In this document: positions 24,185 to 32,169 of the stretch, piece by piece
How the letters are laid out: each line of letters begins with the position of its first letter
How positions within the stretch are numbered: position 1 is the stretch's first letter
DNA from: 0-14-3-00-41-53 sp041500225
GTDB taxonomy: Bacteria; Nitrospirota; Thermodesulfovibrionia; Thermodesulfovibrionales; SM23-35
Direction of reading: 5' to 3'
DNA length: 32,227 bases
Assembly: GCA_041500225.1 (NCBI GenBank)
Contig: JBGQLV010000023.1
Coordinates: 1-32,227 of the forward strand
Translations under genes and position numbers: made by a program
Notes under the pieces: model-generated
Database searches by the model: none
What the model was told of the DNA's origin: nothing
What the model saw: only the letters and a program-made list of their open reading frames with translations

Positions 24185-24220
24185 AAAAAGGTCATGACAT
24201 GCTCGATCAATTAACTTTGG
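24185..24220. repeat. 37-bp direct repeat flanking the HEPN-like gene, right copy
   Basis: It contains GACATGCTCGA and CAATTAACTTTGG in the same orientation as 23624-23660. The repeats lie 14-63 bp from the two ends of the HEPN-like gene. Confidence 0.7.
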
Positions 24221-24230
24221 TTTTTCCCTT

Positions 24231-24635
24231 TTAACTTCTGGAGTTGATCGCTTTTTCTATCCAATCTTCGATATTATCTTTTATGTCATTGTATGCATCG
24301 GTACTCTTCGGATTATGGCATTTTATGGTGCATACTTTATCGCCAGACTTAAAAGTGAACTGGTCAAAGGGATTATTGCCTTGTTTGCATGTTCCAGTAT
24401 TAGGGTCTTTTAAATTATGTATATAGATTCCGAGAAGCCCTTTTTTATCTTCCCAAGCTTTTTTTATTTCATATTTGACCAACGGCCTGTTAGCTGTTTT
24501 TTCTCCGACTAAAACAACGACACACGAGCGATATTTCATATTGTCATCAATCCATTTTTCAATACCCCCGGGTTTCTTTCTTGCTTCTTCCCATTCGTTT
24601 GCTGAAACTGGCGTATTGCCTTCTATAACACCCAT
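24231..24635 (-). pseudogene. N-terminally truncated ThsB-like TIR domain protein (DUF1863 family)
   Basis: 134 residues match the MTH538/ThsB TIR-like family from just after its first strand: MGVIEGNTPVSANEWEE, IEKWIDDNMKYRSCVVVLVG, EKTANRPLVKYEIKKAWE, KGLLGIYIHNLKD and a C-terminal YNDIKDNIEDWIEKAI. In Thoeris defence, ThsB senses phage and makes a signalling nucleotide. Family members normally begin with a strand of F.SFHY...WR...VRN type. That part is missing: upstream in frame are only SLTPFLVP and then a stop, within an unrelated GGGGTCAGGCTTG-type sequence. It is probably a non-functional remnant. No ThsA gene is visible. Confidence 0.78.
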
Positions 24636-24675
24636 AGGAACTAAGAATGGGGTCAGGCTTGTTTATTGCGATTTG
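24636..24675. mobile_element. Possible mobile-element remnant truncating the TIR gene
   Basis: GAATGGGGTCAGGCTTG begins about ten bases from the point where ThsB homology stops. This word resembles the ends of REP/IS200-type palindromic elements seen in many genomes (from memory). No transposase frame is present in 24636-24900, which otherwise shows nothing recognisable. Confidence 0.35.
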
Positions 24676-24900
24676 ATAAATTTTTGGGAGTTTGAGCTGT
24701 GCTTTTCTAATGTAAGGACAAACATTGATGGAGGGAATGCATATGCTTGTAATAATTCCCAGAAGAAATACACAGAATTATCAGGTTAGGCAGAAGCGCT
24801 TGTTCCTGTGAGTACTCGTCGGGGAGCGAAAATTTCAGAAGCGCACCTTTCTATATGAAGCGTTCATCGAAACATAATCTAATAAATAAAATGTGTTACA

Positions 24901-25251
24901 TTAAAAAATCTCACTTTCAGAAACAATCTCTTTTTTTATTCTGGAAACAAGCTCTTCAAGCACCGGGATAACAGATATTCTGAATTTCCCTGCAACTAAT
25001 GCATACATGATGTCATCGCCGATTTTCAAGAGTCCTTCATTTATCCAGACTTTTATTTCAACAATACCATCTCTTTTCCTTAATTCATCCAACAGGTAAG
25101 ATAGTTTTTTCTTGTCATAGTTAAGATGCATCCCCTTGACTGGCTTCCCATCCTTTGAGGTAGCCCGAACTATACCGTTATGAACGAGAATCATCCCGAG
25201 GTCTTCAAAATGAGCACTCATCTTGATATCTTTAATCCATTGCTCGATCAT
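24901..25251 (-). CDS. MoaE-like molybdopterin synthase catalytic subunit family protein (divergent)
   Basis: A 116-aa protein with MoaE-family layout: GMILVHNGIVRATSKDGKPV (the nGiVR strand), a helix of LSYLLDELRKR, IVEIKVWINEGLLKIGDDIMYALVAG (the G.L.vGd segment) and a C-terminal helix VLEELVSRIKKE. Classic MoaE ends in a PIWKKE active-site segment; here the end is VSESEIF, so thiocarboxylate transfer to precursor Z may be altered. No moaD, moaA or moaC lies nearby. Such divergent MoaE-like proteins occur alone in several anaerobes (from memory). The real function is uncertain. Confidence 0.65.
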   Translation of the reverse strand: MIEQWIKDIKMSAHFEDLGMILVHNGIVRATSKDGKPVKGMHLNYDKKKLSYLLDELRKRDGIVEIKVWINEGLLKIGDDIMYALVAGKFRISVIPVLEELVSRIKKEIVSESEIF

Positions 25252-25476
25252 TTATCCCACTTTGACCAATTCAAAAATAATCGATAGTGTTTTATATGAT
25301 ATCATTTTAGGAGATTATACTTGCAATTATTCTGTGATAAGGAATATTGGCATAGCGTTGAATCGTGCAATCACTGTCGGGACGTTGTGTCTTACGTTGT
25401 ATAACTACTGATTCAGGAATATCTTATGTATAAAAATCGAGGCATGGTGAGGCAGAGGCGGGTTAACTCGATGAAC

Positions 25477-26817
25477 TTAAACCCTCCACTTCCTTCTCTT
25501 TTTCCTGTGCTCCTCCACCTCTTTTCTCTTTTTCTCAAAACCTTTCTTTCCCATCATGCCATAAGTAAGATTTTTGCCCTCTTCAACGCCGGGCTGGTTG
25601 AAAGGATTTATACCGAAGAGGGCCCCTGTAAAGGCTGTCGCTATTTCAAAGAAGTGGAATAACTGGCCGAGGTGGTATGCATCAATCTGAGGTATTGTGA
25701 TCGTCATATTCGGCCTTCCGGCCTTTGCCAGGGCCAGCTCTGTGGCTTCTTCTTCAGCCTTTATTAGTTCAGATAGTGTATGGCCTGAGAGGTAGTTAAA
25801 ACCTTCCGTACCCTTGAAAATATCAGGTATTTTTATGTCAACACCATACTCATTAATCCTGATAAATATAATAACTTTATCCTGGGGCCCTTCAGTCCAT
25901 AACTGTAGTTGTGAGTGCTGATCTGTTGTGCCTAAAGAAGGATATGGTGTAAGTCCCTTGGTTTCCTTTCCAAGACTCTCCGCCCAGAGCTGACAGAACC
26001 ATTCAGAGAAAGGTTTCAAACTGTCTGCATATGGAACCATTACATTAATACCCCTATGTTTTTCCTTATCCATTAAATAAAGCAATGCCCCGAAGAGATA
26101 AGCGGGGTTTTGCCAGAGTTCGGACTCAGAACACCTCTTGTGGATATCCAGCGCACCTCTTAACATCTCATCTGAGTCAATTCCTATAACCTCTGCGAGT
26201 AAAAGTCCGACAGAACTCAATACAGAATATCTGCCGCCGACGCCCTGAGGAATAATAAGAGACCTCAATCCCTCTTCATTAACGATCTTTCTGAGATTCC
26301 CTTTTTCTGGATCTGTTGTAACTATAAATCTATTTGATGCTTCTCTTCCGAGTACCTTTTTCATCTTATTCCATAAGATCATGAACGATGCTGCGGTTTC
26401 CGCAGTACTGCCTGATTTTGATATGACATTAACAGAGGTAGTTTTTAAATCTATCAGCGAAAATATGTGTCTTAAAGTCCTGGGGTCAACGTTGTCGTAT
26501 ATAAATACCCGCGGCTTTTTCTGCAGGTTGTGGAAAGAGCTCATGGCCTCAAGTATCGCCCTCGGCCCAAGGGCAGAGCCGCCTATACCGAGTATTAGGA
26601 AATTCTCTGATGTTTTCCTTACATGTGCTGCTGTACTCTTTATCGTGGATGTATCCTGAGAAAGGAGGTCTATGAACACAAGCTCGGGCCATACCATGTC
26701 CCTGATCTGCTTGTTTGCATTTTCTGCTTTATCCCTGAAATTTTCTATTACGCCCTTTGAAAGCCCGTTAACGCCGATTACATCTTCCATCAGATTCGAA
26801 AAATTAAGCTCTATCAT
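25477..26817 (-). CDS. pgi: Glucose-6-phosphate isomerase
   Basis: Interconverts glucose-6-phosphate and fructose-6-phosphate in glycolysis and gluconeogenesis. It is 446 aa, the length of the shorter bacterial type. The phosphosugar-binding motifs are LGIGGSALGPRA and VISKSGSTAETAASF. WAESLGKET and GTTDQHSQLQLWTEGP hold the catalytic Glu and neighbouring residues, and IDAYHLGQLFHFFEIA with FNQPGVEEGKN carries the C-terminal His and Lys. The last residues KKRRKWRV are unusually basic. The gene ends the minus-strand run with atpI and atpZ, 12 bp after atpI, so it probably shares their transcript. Confidence 0.95.
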   Translation of the reverse strand: MIELNFSNLMEDVIGVNGLSKGVIENFRDKAENANKQIRDMVWPELVFIDLLSQDTSTIKSTAAHVRKTSENFLILGIGGSALGPRAILEAMSSFHNLQKKPRVFIYDNVDPRTLRHIFSLIDLKTTSVNVISKSGSTAETAASFMILWNKMKKVLGREASNRFIVTTDPEKGNLRKIVNEEGLRSLIIPQGVGGRYSVLSSVGLLLAEVIGIDSDEMLRGALDIHKRCSESELWQNPAYLFGALLYLMDKEKHRGINVMVPYADSLKPFSEWFCQLWAESLGKETKGLTPYPSLGTTDQHSQLQLWTEGPQDKVIIFIRINEYGVDIKIPDIFKGTEGFNYLSGHTLSELIKAEEEATELALAKAGRPNMTITIPQIDAYHLGQLFHFFEIATAFTGALFGINPFNQPGVEEGKNLTYGMMGKKGFEKKRKEVEEHRKKRRKWRV

Positions 26818-26829
26818 GGAACTGACCTC

Positions 26830-27192
26830 CTATAAATCCTTTGATTCCCTCAGGCCTTCTTTCATAATCACAAAGAAAACAATGGTGAATCCTACCATGA
26901 GTCCGATTATGCTTACCAGTTTGAGAGCAATAAGAGTAACGAGAATAACAGCAAGCATAGCCAATCTCAAAATACTGAAGATGACGACCTTCGCAGTCAG
27001 TCTGTATGTCCCGACGAGGTTTTCAACACTCCTGGCAAGACCCCTGAGGTTTACAAGTCCGAGGATGCCGCCGATGATGATACTGAGAGGAAGCTTTTCC
27101 AAATTAATATATTTTTCAATGAATGCTGAAAGGACGGCCAGCGGCAAAAGAATGAGGGCTGCCTGTTTATAAATCCTTTTTGTCAGATTCAT
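26830..27192 (-). CDS. atpI: ATP synthase subunit I (AtpI-like)
   Basis: A 120-aa membrane protein with four predicted TM segments: AALILLPLAVLSAFIEKYI, LPLSIIIGGILGLVNLRGLA, VVIFSILRLAMLAVILVTLIAL and VSIIGLMVGFTIVFFVIM. ILGLVNLRGLARSVE is the conserved loop of the ATP synthase I chain family, which assists c-ring or F0 assembly. It overlaps the 3' end of atpZ by 26 bp. Unusually, the gene after it is pgi rather than atpB and the rest of the ATP synthase operon. Confidence 0.8.
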   Translation of the reverse strand: MNLTKRIYKQAALILLPLAVLSAFIEKYINLEKLPLSIIIGGILGLVNLRGLARSVENLVGTYRLTAKVVIFSILRLAMLAVILVTLIALKLVSIIGLMVGFTIVFFVIMKEGLRESKDL

Positions 27193-27415
27193 TATTGGAT
27201 CTTCTCGCTATCCTGAACAAGTCTCTAAATCCTGAAATGATACCGATGATTAGAAAGATGATGGTAAACCAGGGTCTGGTGTGAAGACCAAACCACTTGT
27301 CCATGGCATAGTCAATTCCATAGCCCATTGCAAGCCCGACAGCAGTTGCAAGTACAAGATTCAGTCCTACTGTGCTTGCCTCCAGGAGTTGTTTGAATAA
27401 TGATTTCTCCGGCAT
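27167..27415 (-). CDS. atpZ: AtpZ/AtpI family F0F1 ATPase accessory protein
   Basis: An 82-aa protein with two TM helices and the family pattern LNLVLATAVGLAMGYGIDYAMDKWFGLHTRPWFTIIFLIIGIISGFRDLFRIA. The Gly-rich first helix, the DKWFG turn and the G..SGFR.L segment are the signature of AtpZ-type proteins, proposed to form a Mg2+/Ca2+ channel or aid c-ring assembly. It is the first gene of the overlapping atpZ-atpI pair. No other ATP synthase genes are in the window. Confidence 0.85.
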   Translation of the reverse strand: MPEKSLFKQLLEASTVGLNLVLATAVGLAMGYGIDYAMDKWFGLHTRPWFTIIFLIIGIISGFRDLFRIARRSNNESDKKDL

Positions 27416-27505
27416 ATCTTTTCCTTAATATTTAAATTTTAGCAGACAAAGACCAAAATAACCAATAAATCTTCTTTCAATAAGTGAAAAGTCGGCTACA
27501 TTAAA

Positions 27506-27556
27506 TATCCCCTCCCTTGATGGTCTGCGACTCGTAGAGGAAGGGACTAAGGGGAG
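27506..27556. repeat. Nested palindromic dispersed repeat, copy 2
   Basis: The same element as at 196-245, differing at two bases in the loop half and by a one-base insertion in the right arm (TCTGCGA-C-TCGTAGA core). It lies just beyond the 3' end of hemL in the gap before atpZ, where it could terminate hemL transcription. Confidence 0.8.
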
Positions 27557-27561
27557 ATTGG

Positions 27562-28875
27562 TTATTTGATTTCTAATAAAGATTCGTATGCTGCCTTTAT
27601 AGTTTTTTCTATATCTTTCTCTGTATGTGCAAGGGATATAAAACCAGCTTCAAACTGTGAAGGGGCTATATTTATTCCTCTTTTGAGCATACCTGAAAAA
27701 AACCTTGCGAATCTTGATGTATCAGATGTTTTTGCTGTTTTATAGTCGATGACATTGGTATTTGTAAAATAATTACAGAACATCGTGCCTGCCCTGTAAA
27801 ATCTTGTCTTTACACCTGCCTTACTCGCTGCATCCACAAGTCCTCTCTCCAACAGGGCTGCTATGTTTTCAAGTCTTTTGTATGTGTTAGCTTTTGAAAG
27901 TATCTTGAGGGTTTCAATACCTGCTGTCATTGCGAGGGGATTGCCTGATAATGTGCCTGCCTGATAAACAGGCCCTTCCGGTGAGACCATTGACATGATC
28001 TCCTTTTTCCCGCCATAAGCGCCAACCGGCAAACCGCCACCTATGACCTTTCCAAGACAGGTCATGTCAGGTGAAATACCATAGTGTGCCTGTGCACCTC
28101 CATAAGCAACCCTGAAACCAGTCATTACCTCATCAAATATGAGGACGATACCGTAGCCCTTGGTCAGCTTTCTTAGAGACTCCAGAAATCCTGCTTTCGG
28201 GAGGACACAGCCGATATTTCCAACAATCGGCTCAATTATCACGCATGCAATAGATCTCCACTCCTTATTAATTACTGTTTTTATTTCTGTTATGTCATTA
28301 AAAGGTAACGTAATTGTATTTTTGGCATAGGACTTTGGAACCCCCGCACTGTCAGGAACTCCAAAGGTAGCAGCACCTGAACCTGCCTTAACAAGCAGTC
28401 CATCGGCATGGCCGTGATAGCATCCCTCAAACTTAATAATCTTATCCCTTCCTGTAAATCCGCGTGCAACCCTTATAGCACTCATTGCAGCCTCTGTGCC
28501 TGAGTTTACCATCCTTACTTTATCCATTGATGGGTAGGCTTTCAGGACAAGTTCTGCAAGTCTGATTTCGAGTGAGGTAGGTGCGCCATAACTCGTGCCC
28601 CTTTCTGCGGCCTTCTTAAGCGCGTTTATAACCTTTGGATGAGTATGCCCGAGTATCAGGGGTCCCCACGAAAGGACGTAGTCTATATAGACATTCCCGT
28701 CAACATCATAAATCTTCGAGCCCTTAGCCCTGTCAATAAATATCGGGTTTCCTCCGACTGCCCTGAATGCCCGGACAGGGCTGTTGACACCTCCGGGGAT
28801 AAGCTCACATGCCCTCTTAAATAACTTATGTGATTTTTTCCATTTCATCTGAATTAAGTTTATAGAGTTTAACAT
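27562..28875 (-). CDS. hemL: Glutamate-1-semialdehyde 2,1-aminomutase HemL
   Basis: A PLP enzyme that converts glutamate-1-semialdehyde to 5-aminolevulinate in the C5 route to haem and tetrapyrroles. It is 437 aa. Diagnostic segments are LIPGGVNSPVRAFRAVGG, MVNSGTEAAMSAIRVARG, FEGCYHGHADGLLVKAGSG, LIFDEVMTGFR and TCLGKVIGGGLPVGAYGG, with the Schiff-base Lys in the last. Ten residues longer at the N-terminus than usual; an in-frame Met at residue 10 (MKWKKSHKLFKRA) matches the normal HemL start, and neither start has a good Shine-Dalgarno. It stands alone between repeat-rich gaps, divergent from the PpiC gene. Confidence 0.95.
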   Translation of the reverse strand: MLNSINLIQMKWKKSHKLFKRACELIPGGVNSPVRAFRAVGGNPIFIDRAKGSKIYDVDGNVYIDYVLSWGPLILGHTHPKVINALKKAAERGTSYGAPTSLEIRLAELVLKAYPSMDKVRMVNSGTEAAMSAIRVARGFTGRDKIIKFEGCYHGHADGLLVKAGSGAATFGVPDSAGVPKSYAKNTITLPFNDITEIKTVINKEWRSIACVIIEPIVGNIGCVLPKAGFLESLRKLTKGYGIVLIFDEVMTGFRVAYGGAQAHYGISPDMTCLGKVIGGGLPVGAYGGKKEIMSMVSPEGPVYQAGTLSGNPLAMTAGIETLKILSKANTYKRLENIAALLERGLVDAASKAGVKTRFYRAGTMFCNYFTNTNVIDYKTAKTSDTSRFARFFSGMLKRGINIAPSQFEAGFISLAHTEKDIEKTIKAAYESLLEIK

Positions 28876-28952
28876 TTCCGTAAGTTGGAGAAACTCGAAA
28901 AACTCAAAAAACCCGTAAAAACTGAATTTAATTTATCATAAAAATATTTATG

Positions 28953-28982
28953 TGTCAAAAAACTTTTATATTGATATATAAT
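28953..28982 (+). promoter_or_regulatory. Putative promoter of the PpiC lipoprotein gene
   Basis: TGTCAA at 28953-28958 and a perfect TATAAT at 28977-28982 are separated by 18 bp, about 33 bp upstream of the start codon. The region is AT-rich and lies between divergent genes. Confidence 0.5.
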
Positions 28983-29014
28983 GTCTTCCAAACAATAAAA
29001 ACAGGAGGATTTAA

Positions 29015-29938
29015 ATGAGAAAAGTTGTGGTTTTAATACTGATTGTCCCTCTACTTTTTGCATTTTTTGCATGTGCAAAAAAGGGAGGACAGAAAGGGTC
29101 AGACCTTGCAAAGGTCGGCAATGTAACAATAACACAAGCGGATATTGAAAGAGAGATCAAGAACCTGCCTGATTTTGCACAGAAGCTTTTTGCGGGCATC
29201 GGCGGAAAGGAAAGGTTTCTTAATGAACTCGTTAAAAAAGAGCTTCTATATCAGGAGGCATTAAAAAAGGGTCTTGATAAGAATATTGAATACCTGAAGA
29301 AGGTCGAAGACTTTAAGAAAATCACGCTCATAGGGCAACTCCTTGAAAAGGAGATAGAGTCAAAGGCAAAGGTTACAGATCAGGATGTAAAGGATTATTA
29401 TGAAAAGCACAAGGAGGATTTTGCTCCTGTTAGCCAGATCAGGATGAGCCTTATACTTCTGAAGACTGAAGAGGAAGCAAAAAAGATATTAGGAAGACTG
29501 AACAAAGGAGAAGACTTTGCCAAGGTTGCAAAGAAGAGTTCGGTTGACCTTAATTCAGCAAAGAATGGTGGAGATCTGGGATACCTATCGAGAGGCCAGA
29601 TGACCTCCGAGCTTGAGGCAGTAGCAGTCAGACTGAAAACAGGCGAAGTAAGCGAACCCATAAAGACCCAGTCTGGATACCAGATTATTAAGGTGACGGA
29701 TAAAAAGTTAGGAAGTGTTGTCGAATTTGAAAGGGTAAGGAAATTTATCTTACAGCAACTTTCAGCAGAAAAGCAGAAAGAGGTATTCGATTCATATATA
29801 GAGAGTCTGAAGAAAAGTTACAAAGTGGATATAAACAAAGAGGCAATTTCTAAACTTTCTTCTGGAGAAGAGAAGAAAGAGGGAACACAGGAAAACCCTG
29901 AGCAGGCAGGAGAACCAAAGAAAGCACCAAAACAGTAA
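29015..29938 (+). CDS. PpiC-type peptidyl-prolyl isomerase, probable lipoprotein (SurA/PrsA-like)
   Basis: A 307-aa envelope chaperone. The signal ends LLFAFFAC with candidate lipidated Cys20 (the lipobox is atypical). A SurA-N-like helical domain (about 30-140) has VGNVTITQADIEREI and FLNELVKKELLYQEALKKG. The parvulin domain (about 140-235) has the motifs QIRMSLILLKTEEEAKKI, GGDLGYLSRGQMTSEL, VRLKTGEVSEPIKTQSGYQIIKV. A helical end and a Lys/Glu-rich tail follow. Such proteins catalyse prolyl isomerisation and assist folding of exported proteins. AGGAGG precedes the ATG. The tail KKEGTQENPEQ is low complexity. Confidence 0.88.
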   Translation: MRKVVVLILIVPLLFAFFACAKKGGQKGSDLAKVGNVTITQADIEREIKNLPDFAQKLFAGIGGKERFLNELVKKELLYQEALKKGLDKNIEYLKKVEDFKKITLIGQLLEKEIESKAKVTDQDVKDYYEKHKEDFAPVSQIRMSLILLKTEEEAKKILGRLNKGEDFAKVAKKSSVDLNSAKNGGDLGYLSRGQMTSELEAVAVRLKTGEVSEPIKTQSGYQIIKVTDKKLGSVVEFERVRKFILQQLSAEKQKEVFDSYIESLKKSYKVDINKEAISKLSSGEEKKEGTQENPEQAGEPKKAPKQ

Positions 29939-30024
29939 ACAAAAGGACACCAGGGAAAAAGGATTTAAACCTATTATAGTGTCTCATAAATACCTTTACT
30001 TAATCTGTCATTGACCCGAAAATA

Positions 30025-30045
30025 CCCCTCTTTGATAAAGAGGGG
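30025..30045. repeat. Hairpin repeat (CCCCTCTTT type), in a cluster of palindromes
   Basis: A perfect 9-bp stem CCCCTCTTT/AAAGAGGGG with loop GAT, followed by TTAGGGGAGATTTT. It lies 86 bp after the PpiC gene stop and could terminate that transcript. It is the first of four palindromes in 29939-30326, where no gene is seen. Confidence 0.65.
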
Positions 30046-30089
30046 TTAGGGGAGATTTTATGAATTATAACTGCAACCATTTGTTCTTA

Positions 30090-30127
30090 AAATCCCCCTT
30101 AATTCCACCTTTTCCAAAGGGGGAATT
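30090..30127. repeat. Hairpin repeat (AATCCCCCTT type)
   Basis: AAATCCCCCTT at 30090-30100 is inverted with one mismatch to AAGGGGGAATT at 30117-30127. It is the second palindrome of the cluster. Confidence 0.6.
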
Positions 30128-30169
30128 AATAGTATTTTCATGAACCTTTGTGAGCCAATGGCTCATGTT

Positions 30170-30191
30170 GATTCCTGCGAAAGCAGGAATC
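30170..30191. repeat. Hairpin repeat (GATTCCTGC type)
   Basis: A perfect 9-bp stem GATTCCTGC/GCAGGAATC with a GAAA tetraloop. This is a frequent dispersed intergenic palindrome in bacterial genomes (from memory). Confidence 0.7.
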
Positions 30192-30220
30192 CAGAAGCTT
30201 AATACACAATAAATCCCATA

Positions 30221-30276
30221 GATTCCGCATCTCGATGCGAGTCTTTGCTGAGAGTCGCTCCGACAAGTGCGGAATG
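30221..30276. repeat. Hairpin repeat (ATTCCGCA ends)
   Basis: ATTCCGCA at 30222-30229 is inverted to TGCGGAAT at 30268-30275, enclosing a smaller palindrome near GCATCTCGATGC. It is the fourth palindrome of the cluster, ending about 50 bp before the archease start. Confidence 0.65.
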
Positions 30277-30326
30277 ACAATTAATATGTGCAGATATATC
30301 ACGGGGTTCATAAAATATATTTAATT

Positions 30327-30743
30327 ATGGAGAAGTTTAAGGTTCTTGATATATCAGGTGATGTTGGCATCAAGGCTTTCGGGAAGAGCATAGATGAGGC
30401 ATTCATCAATGCTGCTATTGGGATGTACAGCCTTATTACAAATCTTGATTCGATAAAAGAAAAAAAAACAATTAATGTCTCAGTCGGAAGTCCATCATTA
30501 GATGGACTTCTTGTTTCATGGCTGAATGAGCTGATTTTTAATTTTGACGCTTATGGTTTTATAGGTAAAAAAATAGAGATTAAACAGTTTTCAGACAACA
30601 GAATGGTAGCAACTGTTACAGGTGAGGAATTTGATCCAGAACGTCATGAAGGAAAACTTTTAATTAAGGCAGCTACATATCATAAACTCAGGATAGAAAA
30701 AATAGATGATATGTGGGAGATTGATGTTATTTTTGATATATAA
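30327..30743 (+). CDS. Archease
   Basis: A 138-aa protein of the archease family, a metal-dependent cofactor that helps activate the RNA ligase RtcB. Family features: FKVLDISGDVGIKAFGKS near the N-terminus, LDGLLVSWLNELIFNFD in the middle, EEFDPERHEG, and the diagnostic C-terminal LIKAATYHKLRIEK ... WEIDVIFDI with conserved Asp/His metal ligands. The frame is open for 13 codons upstream, but the ATG at 30327 gives the normal archease start and length. Its end overlaps the convergent GGDEF-EAL gene by 17 bp. No rtcB gene is present in the window. Confidence 0.9.
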   Translation: MEKFKVLDISGDVGIKAFGKSIDEAFINAAIGMYSLITNLDSIKEKKTINVSVGSPSLDGLLVSWLNELIFNFDAYGFIGKKIEIKQFSDNRMVATVTGEEFDPERHEGKLLIKAATYHKLRIEKIDDMWEIDVIFDI

Positions 30744-32136
30744 GAAATTTTTCAACCTCTTCCGCAGGCAGAGGTTTGCTAAAGTAATAACCTTGTGCCA
30801 TGTCACATCTTAGAAGCCTGAGAATTTTCCACTGTTCCTCTGTTTCAACACCTTCAGCAATCGTTTTTAGATTCAGGGTGTGTGCCATTGCTATGATTGC
30901 TGTTACGATTGATGCAGTGTCCTGATCTGTTGCTATATCCCTTATAAAAGATATGTCAATCTTCAGGTTATCAACTGGAAATCTCTTAAGGTAACTCAAA
31001 GATGAATAGCCGGTTCCAAAGTCGTCAATTGATATCGAAATTCCTCTTTCCTTAAGTTTCTTGAGAACTGAGTTCGTAAACTCTATATCCTGCATAAAGG
31101 TGCTTTCTGTTATTTCCAGGGTAAGGAGTCTTGGATCGAGACTGAATTCTTTAATGATTCTCTCCACCATCTCTGGCAGATCTTTATGCCTGAATTGGAC
31201 TGATGAAACATTCACAGAAACCGGGAATACCGGATAACCCTTATTCTGCCAATTTTTAATCTGTCCGCAGGCCGATTTAAAGATCCATTCACCAACCTCT
31301 TTGATCATACCTGTTTCTTCAAGAACAGGTATAAACCTTCCCGGAGATACTAATCCGAGTTCCTCACTTTTCAGTCTTATAAGGGCCTCCATCCCTAATG
31401 CCGTCTTTGTATTTATTTCAAAGTAAGGTTGATAATAAAGTACAAATTCCTCATTTTTAAGGGCTTTGAAAAGGTGTTTTTCCATCAAAATAAATTCTGA
31501 TGCCTTAACATTCATGTCTGAAGTAAAAAACTGGTAGTTTTTCCTTCCCTGTTGCTTTGCCTTTGAGAAGGCCAAGTCTGCATTTTTCATTAGTTCATGG
31601 GCATCTTTCCCATCATTAGGATAAATTGAGACGCCAATACTGAGGGTTAACACAATCTCTTCACTATCAAGTTTCATAGGTTGAGAGACATTATCCATAA
31701 TCTTCTCTACGAGAGGAATAATATCTTCCGACTCTGCAACATCAATTAGTACTATCCCAAATTCGTCACTTTCAAGACGTGCAACCGTATCACCTTCACG
31801 AACTGAGCCTGAAAGTCTTCCCGCAACTTCTTTTAAAACATTATCGCCAACGTCGAGACCAAATGTATCGTTTATGAACTTAAACCTGTCAATATCAATG
31901 ACTAAAACTGCAACAAACCTTTTATGAAAATCAGTTCTTGCTAACCCCTGTTTAAGCCTATCAACAAAGAGGTTTCTGTTTGGAAGACCTGTTAGGGCAT
32001 CGTAATAAGCAAGGTACCTAATCTTCTCTTCCATGAATTTTTGCTGAGTAATATCTTTCCCGGTTGCTATAAAGTGGGTGATGTCTCCTTTTTCATCTCT
32101 AAGTGGCGTTGTAGGGTTTAACGAAATTAGGAACAA
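30727..32136 (-). pseudogene. PAS-GGDEF-EAL c-di-GMP signalling protein, 5' truncated
   Basis: The 469 remaining residues hold the end of a PAS/PAC domain (NPTTPLRDEKGDITHFIATGKDIT), a GGDEF domain (about 40-205) and an EAL domain (about 215-465). The GGDEF signature is degenerate, LESDEF at 121-126, so cyclase activity is unlikely. The EAL motifs are intact (E250-A-L, DDFGTGYSS, AEGVETEEQ, AQGYYFSKPL), so it would be a phosphodiesterase. No ATG or ribosome site precedes the preserved part; the frame begins at a TTG a few dozen bases from the start of a transposase-like gene, and the PAS core is missing. The 5' part was therefore probably removed by an insertion. Confidence 0.82.
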
Positions 32137-32169
32137 CTGGTAAGTTAGTCCTCCGGAAGGAGGAAGCAG

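Noticed and set aside
24475..24789. 104-aa plus-strand frame over the TIR gene
   Set aside because: Antisense to clear ThsB-family coding sequence; the part beyond 24636 has no recognisable content.
28869..29135. 88-aa minus-strand frame upstream of hemL
   Set aside because: Overlaps the promoter and signal-peptide region of the PpiC gene and lacks protein-like features.
30065..30280. 71-aa minus-strand frame upstream of archease
   Set aside because: It is made entirely of translated palindromic repeats (segments such as SPFGKGGIKGDF and FWIPAFAGI) and is not a gene.
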